Origin: Acidobacteriota bacterium
GTDB lineage: Bacteria > Acidobacteriota > Aminicenantia > UBA2199
Reading direction: 5' to 3'
Length of the DNA stretch: 6,652 nt
Assembly: GCA_021817755.1 (NCBI GenBank)
Contig: JAKAGC010000224.1
Span: forward strand, 1-6,652
The notes beneath the pieces were generated by a model that saw only the letters and a list, made by a program, of their open reading frames with translations, was not told the origin of the DNA and made no database searches. Made by a program: the position numbers and the translations under genes. Shown here piece after piece: positions 1-6,652 of the stretch. Each line of letters opens with the position of its first letter. Positions within the stretch are counted from its first letter, which is position 1.

Positions 1-1
1 C

Positions 2-3000
2 GGGTTGGCTACTATTCACGCTCAAAATATCATTCACCGCGATATAAACCCTTCCAATATTCTTGTCTCTCCTAATTTTAAAGACATAAAAATTATCGAT
101 TTCGATATCGCATCTATGTTTGATATTAAAATTTCCAACCCAGGAAACCCCGAATTACTCCAGGGTACCCTCCCATACATCTCCCCGGAACAAACAGGCC
201 GTATGAACCGGAAAGTAGATCACAGAAGCGACCTATATTCACTCGGAGTAACTTTTTATAAAATGCTGACAGGCCATCTTCCTTTCCGTCGCAGCAACCC
301 CATTGAAATAATCTACGATCATCTTGCTCGCGATCCGGATCCCCCTTACATTTTAAATGATCAAATTCCTATTATACTTGCAGAAATCATCCTGAAACTC
401 ATGGCAAAAAATCCCGAAGAGCGTTACCAATCAGCCGAAGGATTAAAATACGATCTGGAAAAAGTTCGCTCTCTTAAAATGCAACGCTTCTTACTCGGGG
501 AGAAAGATTTCTCAGGAAAGCTACAAATCCCCGAAAAACTATATGGACGTGACAATGAGATATCACTGGTCCTCGATGCTTACCAACGCATCAGCCATGG
601 TGCCAAGGAAGTGATCCTCGCAACAGGCTACTCCGGCGCAGGTAAAACCGTATTATTTAATGAGATACATAAACCCATTACTCACGATCGTGGTTTCTTT
701 ATTACTGGAAAATTCGATCAATTACAAAGAACCATACCTTATTTTGCCTTCATTCAGGCACTCGATCAGTTCTGCCACCATCTACTTTCTGAAAAAAAAG
801 AAATTTTATCACGCTGGAAGAAAAAAATTCTGGAAGCAGTCGGAAAATTAGGAAAAGTTCTCACAGATACCATACCTCAATTGGAATCTATCATTGGCGT
901 TCAACCCCAGATTCCCGAAGTTGACGGCGAAGAAGCACGAAAACGATTCAATCATGTATTTTGCTGTTTTTTACAAGCTGTAGCTACTCAAGAACACCCC
1001 CTTGTCATTTTTATCGATGACTTACAATGGGCCGATCTCGCTTCTTTAAATCTCCTTCAAGCTATCCTTGAAGATACTGGAAGCAGTTATCTTCTCTTAA
1101 TAGCCGCTTACAGGGATAATGAAATATCTTCAATTCATCCACTAAATAATACGATTGAAGAAATCCAAAAGTTGAACATCAGGATCCAAATCATCACCGT
1201 AAAAAACCTCACCCCTGAACAATTGAGAGAGTGGTTGGGCGATACGTTAATGATACCTGGTAATACTCAACGTACCGATTTCGAAGAGCTGACCAATCTC
1301 ATCTATGAAAAAACTCGAGGAAATGCCTTTTTTACTATTCAATTCCTGGAAAACCTTTACCGGGAACATTTGCTTTATTTTGATTTCGAACTCTCCAAAT
1401 GGAATTGGAATCTCGATAAAATAAATGAACAAAACATCACCGATAATGTCGTGGATCTGCTTATTCGAAAAATTCAAACTCTTCCACACAATGTACAGGA
1501 AGTCATGAAGCTGGCCGCATGTATTGGTAATAATTTCGACATACATACCCTATCCATTATTTCAAGCATCAAGCAAGAAGAAAATGAAAAAACTCTTGAA
1601 ATAGCTTTAAAAGAACATCTGGTCTCTCCGTTGGATAACGGCCATTACAAATTTATCCATGACCGTGTACATCAAGCCGCTTATTCTTTAATATCATTAA
1701 ATGAAAAAAATCCTCTTCACCTCAAAATCGGTAGACTTCTCCTCGAAAAAATGGATTCTGCTTCTCTTCATATCGCCTTTAAAGACCGTGAACGACAAAT
1801 TTTTAACATCGTTAATCATTTGAATACAGGTATTGCTCTTATCGAAACCGAAACCGAAAAACTCCGTTTAGTCCGGTTAAATCTCGAAGCCGGACAATAT
1901 GCACGACGTTCAGGTGCATATAAACTCGGGGCTGATTATATCCAAACAGCAGTACTTCTCCTTCCCTCGGATAAATGGCAACAACATTATGATCTAACAC
2001 ATGCAGTTTTTTCAGAAGCTGTTCAAGCTTCCTATTTGTGCGGTGATTTCGAAGAAATGGAAAGCTTCATTCAAGATATTCTCGTTCATGTGCACCATAT
2101 AATGGATAGCTCCGTAGCTTATGAATACCGTCTCAAAGGATTGATGGCACAAAACAAACCTCATCAAGCAGTCGACACTATTCTCTCAATTTTCAATAGG
2201 CTCGGTGTCGATATTCCAAGAAAACCCTGGAAATTCCAAACTGACCGCATCTTACGGCAGGCTCACGCCATTATGAAACGAAAAGGGTATGACTCCATTA
2301 AAGATTTACCGAAAATGGGAGATCCCCAAAAGCAATTGGTTCTTAAATTATATTATATGGGAGGAAGCGCATTCGCATATGCTGCGCAGGATTTATCCTT
2401 ATATGTAATCGGCGCATTAACCCGTTTCATTCTAAAAGAAGGAATAACTCCCGAAACTCCTTATATCCTTGCAGTTTATGGAGGGAAACGTGTCTTTTTC
2501 GGTGATGTTAGCGGTGCTTACAGGTTAGCCGAAATCACTCTCAATCTTCTTGAAAGAGGTATCGGTACCGAATCTGTTAAAGTTCGTGCTGTTGCCATCA
2601 TGTGCCTTTATATACTCGGCAATAAACAGCACTATAAAAAGGTATGCGCTCTCCTTATGGATACATATCAATATGCCGTCAATATAGGAGATTTTGAATT
2701 CGGTGGTTATCTTCTTGCCAACTATGCACTCTTTCTCAGTCGCACCGATACCGAAATAGAAATTCTCCATCAGAAAGCTATCGGTATCCGTGATACTGCT
2801 ATTCAATTAAAACAATCCATGGTTGTTAACCCTATCACTGTTGATATTGAGTTTAGTTCTAATCTTCTCAGTAAAACCCCAAACCCGTCTTTTCTGGATA
2901 TTGATATCGAAGAACTATTTAAAAATGCGCCAAAAGATGCGCGTAAAGCATTTATTTGCCAGGCCAATATTAAACGGATTATCCTTGCTTTTCTTTTCGA

Positions 3001-4933
3001 AGACCACACCAATACCATCCAGTATATACAGGCCGCAGAAGAATCCTGGAAACAGGTAAAATCCCCACTCACTTTCATGAAAAGTGATATCTATTTTTAT
3101 ATATCTCTCGCATATACCCAATTATGTACCGATAAAACCCCTAAACGTGAAGTCAATAAATATCTCAAAAAAGTTAAATACAATCTTCGTGAAATGAAAA
3201 AGTGGGCTCATTTCGGACCTGCAAATTTTCTTCACAAGTATTATTTAATGCAAGCTGAATTGTATAGAATCACAGGGAAGTTTTCCCTCGCAGCAGAATA
3301 TTATGAAAAAGCTATCGAAAAGTCTTATGAAAACGAGTATATGAATGAGGCAGCTATCGCAAATGAACTCGCTGGGAAATACTTTATTAAATACAATCCA
3401 AGACTCGCCGGATTATACCTCATAGAGGCTCGCAATTGCTATCGTAAATGGGGTGCTGTTGCAAAAATAAAACACCTCGAAGAAAAATACCCCATTTATA
3501 TGAAAACTCAGACTTCCGAGCTTATCTCCGATCTTTCCTCAGGTAGTGTCAAATTCAGCGATTCCTCACAGGGAACATTAGATGTGAAAAGTATTCTTAA
3601 AGCATCCCACACCCTTTCAGGTGAAGTTCAGTTAAAATCCTTACTGGGAAAGATGATGCATATTCTTATCGAGAATGCGGGAGCCCAGAAAAGCTTTTTA
3701 ATAGAACCTTCTGGCCAGGAGTTATTAATTCAAGCCGAAAGATGTACCGATGGCGTAACCGGCATTCTACAGGCTATTCCTGTTGAAGAGTCCCGGAAAG
3801 TCCCTCTTTCACTTGTATATTATGTCGCACATAGTCACCGGCAGCTCGTATTCGATAATATTTCCAAAGAGCCACAATATGCTAATGATCCCTATATCCG
3901 GGAATATCGTCCCCGTTCCGTTGTATGCTTCCCAATTCTACGTAAAGGCGAATTATCTGCCATTATTTATCTTGAAAATAACCTTGTTGAAGGAGCCTTC
4001 ACTCCCGCTCGTTTAGAAGTACTAAATATGCTCTCCGCTCAAATCGTTATCTCTATGGAAAATACCCGTTTGTATGAAAATCTCGAAGAAAAAGTAAGAC
4101 AAAGAACCGCTGCATTACAAGAAGCCCACAAACAATTGGAACTAAACCATAATGCACTTGAAGAAAGTCATACCCAGATTAATGACAGTGTCAATTATGC
4201 CAGCCGTATCCAGAACGCCGTTCTTCCCAGACCCGAATTCCTTTCCAATATATTTTCAACTTATTTTGTTATTTATCTTCCCAGGGCTGCCGTAAGCGGC
4301 GATTTTTACTGGGTAAGGCATTTAAATGAGAAAATAATTGTCGCAGCAGCAGATTGTACAGGACACGGTGTACCCGGTGCTCTCGTTAGCATGCTCGGAA
4401 TAGCATTTCTCAATGAAATCGTTCCACTATTGGCAGTGCAATCCCTTATCGATGCCGGAAGTATCCTCAATGAACTTAGAAACAAAGTAAAAATTACTTT
4501 ACAGCAGCGAGGGATGCACAGCGAACAAAAAGAAGGTATGGATATAGCTCTGTGTATTATTGATCCCCAAAAGCAACTCCTCCAGTTTTCCGGTGCTTAC
4601 AATCCCGTTTATATCATTCATGATAACCAATTACTCGATATAAAAGGTGACCGTATGCCAATCGGAGTATATCGGAAGGAACGCCCCTTCACCAATCATG
4701 AATTCAAATTCCAAACTGGAGATTCTTTTTATCTATTTTCCGATGGTTTCGTTCATCAAGATGGCGAAGGAGATAAAGGTGCATTTTCAAAACGCAGATT
4801 CAAGAGCCTCCTATTAGAAATTAGTCAAGAGCCCATGGAAATACAAAAGGAACTATTATTAAAACACTTTCATCAATGGAAAGGAAATCGTCCCCAATTA
4901 GATGATGTAATGGTTCTCGGTATTCGTCTTTAA
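2..4933 (+). CDS. Giant Ser/Thr kinase - AAA/STAND ATPase - GAF - SpoIIE phosphatase signalling protein (5'-partial)
   Basis: Probable cytoplasmic signal-integration protein; no membrane segment is evident. The frame is open through the left edge (the codon at 2-4 is Gly), so the TTG at 5 is internal and the kinase N-lobe lies outside the window. Residues below are counted from that TTG. Kinase C-lobe, 1-155: catalytic loop HRDINPSN (11-18), DFD in place of DFG (32-34), SPEQTGRMNR (60-69), DLYSLG (76-81), ERYQSAEGL (139-147). AAA/STAND ATPase, about 179-450: YGRDNE (180-185), Walker A GYSGAGKT (208-215), Walker B IFIDDLQWAD (335-344), then AAYRDNE. Residues 450-1190 look helical and TPR-like, clearest at about 1074-1163. 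GAF domain, about 1197-1355, followed by a coiled coil to about 1395. SpoIIE/PP2C phosphatase, 1398-1642: YASRIQNAVLP, SGDFYW (D1433), DCTGHG (D1450), SDG (D1580) and the terminal DDVMVLG (D1633/D1634), so the metal-binding aspartates are all present. Relatives usually end in a histidine kinase; here a phosphatase replaces it. Ligand and protein substrates are unknown. Domain calls are firm; the role is inferred from family. Confidence 0.93.
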   Translation, partial: GLATIHAQNIIHRDINPSNILVSPNFKDIKIIDFDIASMFDIKISNPGNPELLQGTLPYISPEQTGRMNRKVDHRSDLYSLGVTFYKMLTGHLPFRRSNPIEIIYDHLARDPDPPYILNDQIPIILAEIILKLMAKNPEERYQSAEGLKYDLEKVRSLKMQRFLLGEKDFSGKLQIPEKLYGRDNEISLVLDAYQRISHGAKEVILATGYSGAGKTVLFNEIHKPITHDRGFFITGKFDQLQRTIPYFAFIQALDQFCHHLLSEKKEILSRWKKKILEAVGKLGKVLTDTIPQLESIIGVQPQIPEVDGEEARKRFNHVFCCFLQAVATQEHPLVIFIDDLQWADLASLNLLQAILEDTGSSYLLLIAAYRDNEISSIHPLNNTIEEIQKLNIRIQIITVKNLTPEQLREWLGDTLMIPGNTQRTDFEELTNLIYEKTRGNAFFTIQFLENLYREHLLYFDFELSKWNWNLDKINEQNITDNVVDLLIRKIQTLPHNVQEVMKLAACIGNNFDIHTLSIISSIKQEENEKTLEIALKEHLVSPLDNGHYKFIHDRVHQAAYSLISLNEKNPLHLKIGRLLLEKMDSASLHIAFKDRERQIFNIVNHLNTGIALIETETEKLRLVRLNLEAGQYARRSGAYKLGADYIQTAVLLLPSDKWQQHYDLTHAVFSEAVQASYLCGDFEEMESFIQDILVHVHHIMDSSVAYEYRLKGLMAQNKPHQAVDTILSIFNRLGVDIPRKPWKFQTDRILRQAHAIMKRKGYDSIKDLPKMGDPQKQLVLKLYYMGGSAFAYAAQDLSLYVIGALTRFILKEGITPETPYILAVYGGKRVFFGDVSGAYRLAEITLNLLERGIGTESVKVRAVAIMCLYILGNKQHYKKVCALLMDTYQYAVNIGDFEFGGYLLANYALFLSRTDTEIEILHQKAIGIRDTAIQLKQSMVVNPITVDIEFSSNLLSKTPNPSFLDIDIEELFKNAPKDARKAFICQANIKRIILAFLFEDHTNTIQYIQAAEESWKQVKSPLTFMKSDIYFYISLAYTQLCTDKTPKREVNKYLKKVKYNLREMKKWAHFGPANFLHKYYLMQAELYRITGKFSLAAEYYEKAIEKSYENEYMNEAAIANELAGKYFIKYNPRLAGLYLIEARNCYRKWGAVAKIKHLEEKYPIYMKTQTSELISDLSSGSVKFSDSSQGTLDVKSILKASHTLSGEVQLKSLLGKMMHILIENAGAQKSFLIEPSGQELLIQAERCTDGVTGILQAIPVEESRKVPLSLVYYVAHSHRQLVFDNISKEPQYANDPYIREYRPRSVVCFPILRKGELSAIIYLENNLVEGAFTPARLEVLNMLSAQIVISMENTRLYENLEEKVRQRTAALQEAHKQLELNHNALEESHTQINDSVNYASRIQNAVLPRPEFLSNIFSTYFVIYLPRAAVSGDFYWVRHLNEKIIVAAADCTGHGVPGALVSMLGIAFLNEIVPLLAVQSLIDAGSILNELRNKVKITLQQRGMHSEQKEGMDIALCIIDPQKQLLQFSGAYNPVYIIHDNQLLDIKGDRMPIGVYRKERPFTNHEFKFQTGDSFYLFSDGFVHQDGEGDKGAFSKRRFKSLLLEISQEPMEIQKELLLKHFHQWKGNRPQLDDVMVLGIRL

Positions 4934-4942
4934 GCTTTCTCT

Positions 4943-4955
4943 TATTGTAACAATA
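4943..4955. promoter_or_regulatory. Short perfect inverted repeat in the intergenic spacer (possible operator)
   Basis: TATTGT and ACAATA flank a single central A, giving a perfect 13-base dyad 10 bases after the stop of the kinase/phosphatase gene and about 35 bases upstream of the candidate -35 box of the next gene. A one-base loop cannot form a stable hairpin, and no T-run directly follows, so it is not an intrinsic terminator. A dimeric regulator site is possible. In AT-rich DNA a dyad of this length can also arise by chance. A second, weaker odd dyad (GATT-C-AATC, 4962-4970) lies close by. Confidence 0.2.
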
Positions 4956-4989
4956 CTCAATGATTCAATCTATTCACTATTTCATCCTC

Positions 4990-5018
4990 TTTACATTCCT
5001 ATTTGTTTCATGTAAAAT
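4990..5018 (+). promoter_or_regulatory. Candidate sigma70-type promoter for the second gene, with a leaderless start
   Basis: TTTACA (4990-4995; five of six match TTGACA) and TAAAAT (5013-5018; five of six match TATAAT) are separated by exactly 17 bases, the optimal spacing. Start sites normally fall about 7 bases after the -10 box, which here is the A of the ATG at 5025. The bases before that ATG (TAAAATTTTATT) contain no purine-rich Shine-Dalgarno element, which fits a leaderless mRNA. The spacer is AT-rich, so chance matches are a real concern. If the host is a member of Bacteroidota, the consensus would be different (TTTG / TAnnTTTG) and this call would weaken. Confidence 0.5.
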
Positions 5019-5024
5019 TTTATT

Positions 5025-6652
5025 ATGAATACCCATAAGCAAATCAACAAACCCCAGGACCCAATCGGTATTGATAATATGCTCAAATTTGTTGACAGTA
5101 TTATCCATGATAGAACTGCTATATATATATCTACACCTATTACTACAGGCCCCCGTTTTTTAGAATGGTTCAAAGAAAAAGGAATCTCTTTACACCCTGA
5201 AAGTCAGGAATATAAAAACAACCTGTTCCAATATGTCATACAACCCAATACCGAAGAAGTCAAAAAAAAAATTGCATCTATTCGTCAGCAATTTAATAAT
5301 TTTATCCTCGATCCCACTCGATTCAATTACCCCCATTGGACACAGGATGATTTTCGTTATTTCTGGGGTAGCATTCTTGAACGGCATGTTAAAACTGCCA
5401 TTTTCCTTGATGGATGGCAATATAGCAGAGGATGTTCTTATGAATTACTGGTATGCTTACGCTCCCGGATCCAAACCTTAAACGAAGCACTCAATAACCT
5501 CGAACGTGAAACCGCTATCCAAATGATCGAAGATGCAATACATGAATATAATCAAGCAGGAATATCAACCCATTATCTAGAACAAATTATATCCCAATTA
5601 AAAAACGACGAAAAATTAGAATCAGATAATAACACCCAGATAAAAGTAGAGCATGAATATAATGATCTATCTGACTCTAAAGGGCATTTTAAAGACGCCA
5701 TACTCGACCGGCTTTCTTTAACCGGAAATATAGCACAGTTTATAAGCTTTGATGCAGATACACATCTTCCCCAACGTTTTGCCCATATCCATGGTTTTCC
5801 TCCCAACCATCCCTTTACCTCCCCCCAATCTGCAATCACTAATTTAATTGCCAATTCCCCTGAAGGTACAGTCAATATCCGAAGTTTCCAACCTGGTAAT
5901 CCCAAAGGAGAACCACTCCTATATGGTTTAAAAAATGTAAAAGATATTATCGATCTTCTGAAACAAAAAGCAGCCGAAAATAAAATTACCATCGTTAATG
6001 AAACCATCGATATTCATGATGGAGGTGTATCAGGTGTTTTGATCGGAGATATAATCGAATTCTCCCCTGGTGATACTCCCAAATGTGTAGATAAACCCGG
6101 TGTATGCAGTTTACCTCGTCATATAGGAATTCACATTTTGGAAACCGTATACCAATTTCATCCTACCCTTAACTTTCCTCCCTCATGGCGGGTCGAGTTC
6201 AGTATCCATCCAATAAAACGCGGAATCCGTCAATCCAATACCATTCTATGGGAACTTGAAGAAGTAAATACTTCAGACAATTTACCTGTGATTAATTGGC
6301 CAAATAATTTTAGCCGAAAGCTCGGTGACAAAGCTTTCGGTTTATTAATAGCAGATGCCTTAGGATTACCCGTTCCCTTTACTACTCTTATTACACGTAA
6401 CAATATCCCCCCGTTTTCATTTGGTAGAAAAACAGGTTCTCCCGATATATGGATGAGAACCTGCCCAGAAACACCCGTCCCAGGTAAATATCCCACTTTT
6501 TATGGCTGGCGAGATCCTTTCCAACTAATGAACGAAGAGGATCAAAATAGGAAACAAAACAACCTACTTGCTCCAATTGTTTCAATACTCGCTCAACAGG
6601 CAGTTAATCCTCAATACTCAGGTTCTTTATTAACACCCCATTTAAAGGAAAA
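5025..6652 (+). CDS. Nucleoside deoxyribosyltransferase-like / PEP-pyruvate-binding (ATP-grasp) fusion protein (3'-partial)
   Basis: Open for 542 codons without a stop, running off the right edge. The ATG at 5025 is the first usable start: an in-frame TAA lies at 5013-5015 and no other start codon intervenes. Residues 31-150 look like a DUF4406 / nucleoside 2-deoxyribosyltransferase-like domain, with a first strand and turn IYISTPITTG (33-42) and FLDGWQYSRGCSYE (127-140); E140 sits where that fold places its conserved Glu. Residues 150-215 are charged, helical and probably a linker. Residues 225-415 hold motif-dense sequence I cannot name (NETIDIHDGGVSGV, EFSPGDTP, KPGVCSLPR, RVEFSIHP). From 428 the sequence follows the PPDK N-terminal / PEP-pyruvate-binding pattern: LGDK (433-436, like the usual GGK), GLPVP (447-451), R478 followed by PGKYPTF, then ILAQQAVNPQYSG (521-533), like the VQ-MV-SG ATP-binding motif. 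The family normally transfers phosphate from ATP using a mobile His domain, which is not visible here. Substrate unknown. The reading frame is firm, the ATP-grasp call good, the N-terminal call moderate. Confidence 0.85.
   Translation, partial: MNTHKQINKPQDPIGIDNMLKFVDSIIHDRTAIYISTPITTGPRFLEWFKEKGISLHPESQEYKNNLFQYVIQPNTEEVKKKIASIRQQFNNFILDPTRFNYPHWTQDDFRYFWGSILERHVKTAIFLDGWQYSRGCSYELLVCLRSRIQTLNEALNNLERETAIQMIEDAIHEYNQAGISTHYLEQIISQLKNDEKLESDNNTQIKVEHEYNDLSDSKGHFKDAILDRLSLTGNIAQFISFDADTHLPQRFAHIHGFPPNHPFTSPQSAITNLIANSPEGTVNIRSFQPGNPKGEPLLYGLKNVKDIIDLLKQKAAENKITIVNETIDIHDGGVSGVLIGDIIEFSPGDTPKCVDKPGVCSLPRHIGIHILETVYQFHPTLNFPPSWRVEFSIHPIKRGIRQSNTILWELEEVNTSDNLPVINWPNNFSRKLGDKAFGLLIADALGLPVPFTTLITRNNIPPFSFGRKTGSPDIWMRTCPETPVPGKYPTFYGWRDPFQLMNEEDQNRKQNNLLAPIVSILAQQAVNPQYSGSLLTPHLKE
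6314..6340 (+). repeat. Perfect 9-bp inverted repeat (hairpin) inside the second gene
   Basis: CCGAAAGCT (6314-6322) and AGCTTTCGG (6332-6340) are perfect reverse complements around a 9-base loop. A G-T and an A-T pair could extend the stem outward by two. It is followed by TTTATTAATA, which is a weak U-tract at best. It lies in the codons for the LGDK motif at the start of the ATP-grasp domain, so it may simply reflect coding sequence. It could also act as an mRNA structure or an inefficient intragenic terminator. Confidence 0.35.

Noticed and set aside
5..7. TTG as the start codon of the first gene
   Set aside because: The same frame stays open to the window edge and the sequence begins in the middle of a kinase domain, immediately before the HRD loop, so the true start must lie upstream.
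1843..1860. CGAAAC/CGAAAC/CGAAAA tandem repeat
   Set aside because: Only three six-base units, encoding part of a Glu-Thr-Glu-Thr-Glu helix in the first gene; likely incidental.
1247..3121. Several 68-99 codon frames on both strands within the first gene
   Set aside because: All overlap the continuous 1,600-residue coding frame and show no family motifs of their own.
4934..5024. Intrinsic terminator after the first gene
   Set aside because: No GC-containing stem of useful length followed by a T-run is present. The only dyads have a one-base centre.
5120..5130. TA dinucleotide run (TATATATATAT)
   Set aside because: It is short, lies inside the coding frame (Ala-Ile-Tyr-Ile), and is explained by the protein sequence.
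5190..5481. Short frames of 76 codons (minus) and 82 codons (plus)
   Set aside because: They are out-of-frame shadows of the second gene, with low-complexity hydrophobic translations.
5573..6007. 144-codon open frame on the minus strand
   Set aside because: It lies entirely opposite the second gene, whose + frame is open for 542 codons and carries recognisable domain motifs. The minus-strand translation shows no recognisable domain.

Overview
The window holds two co-oriented protein genes on the + strand, separated by a 91-base AT-rich spacer. Both genes are cut by the window edges: the first lacks its N-terminus and the second lacks its C-terminus. I see no tRNA, rRNA, CRISPR array, insertion sequence or attachment site.

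The first gene (2-4933) encodes a very large signalling protein. In order it has a Ser/Thr protein-kinase domain (C-lobe only in this window), an AAA/STAND-type NTPase with clear Walker A and B motifs, about 700 residues of mostly helical TPR-like sequence, a GAF domain, a short coiled coil and a C-terminal SpoIIE/PP2C-type phosphatase. It is one of the giant kinase-ATPase-GAF receptors in which the output is usually a histidine kinase. Here the output is a phosphatase, so the protein has a Ser/Thr kinase at one end and a Ser/Thr phosphatase at the other.

The second gene (5025 to beyond 6652) is open for 542 codons to the window edge. By motif reading it starts with a nucleoside 2-deoxyribosyltransferase-like (DUF4406-like) domain. 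A conserved-looking middle module that I cannot name follows. The visible part ends in the ATP-grasp domain of the PEP synthase / pyruvate phosphate dikinase / rifampin phosphotransferase type. This combination is the most unusual item in the window. A good sigma70-like promoter lies directly in front of it, placed so that transcription would begin at or within a base or two of the ATG. There is no Shine-Dalgarno sequence, which suggests a leaderless message.

Organism: the DNA is moderately AT-rich. The giant multidomain kinase and the SpoIIE subtype (NYASRIQNAVLP, SGDFYW, DCTGHGVPGA) are typical of signalling-rich Gram-negative bacteria such as Bacteroidota, Spirochaetota (Leptospira-like) and some Desulfobacterota; cyanobacteria carry the kinase-ATPase-GAF part. 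I cannot choose among these from the window. The two genes may simply be neighbours, because the second appears to have its own promoter. A functional link between them is speculation.
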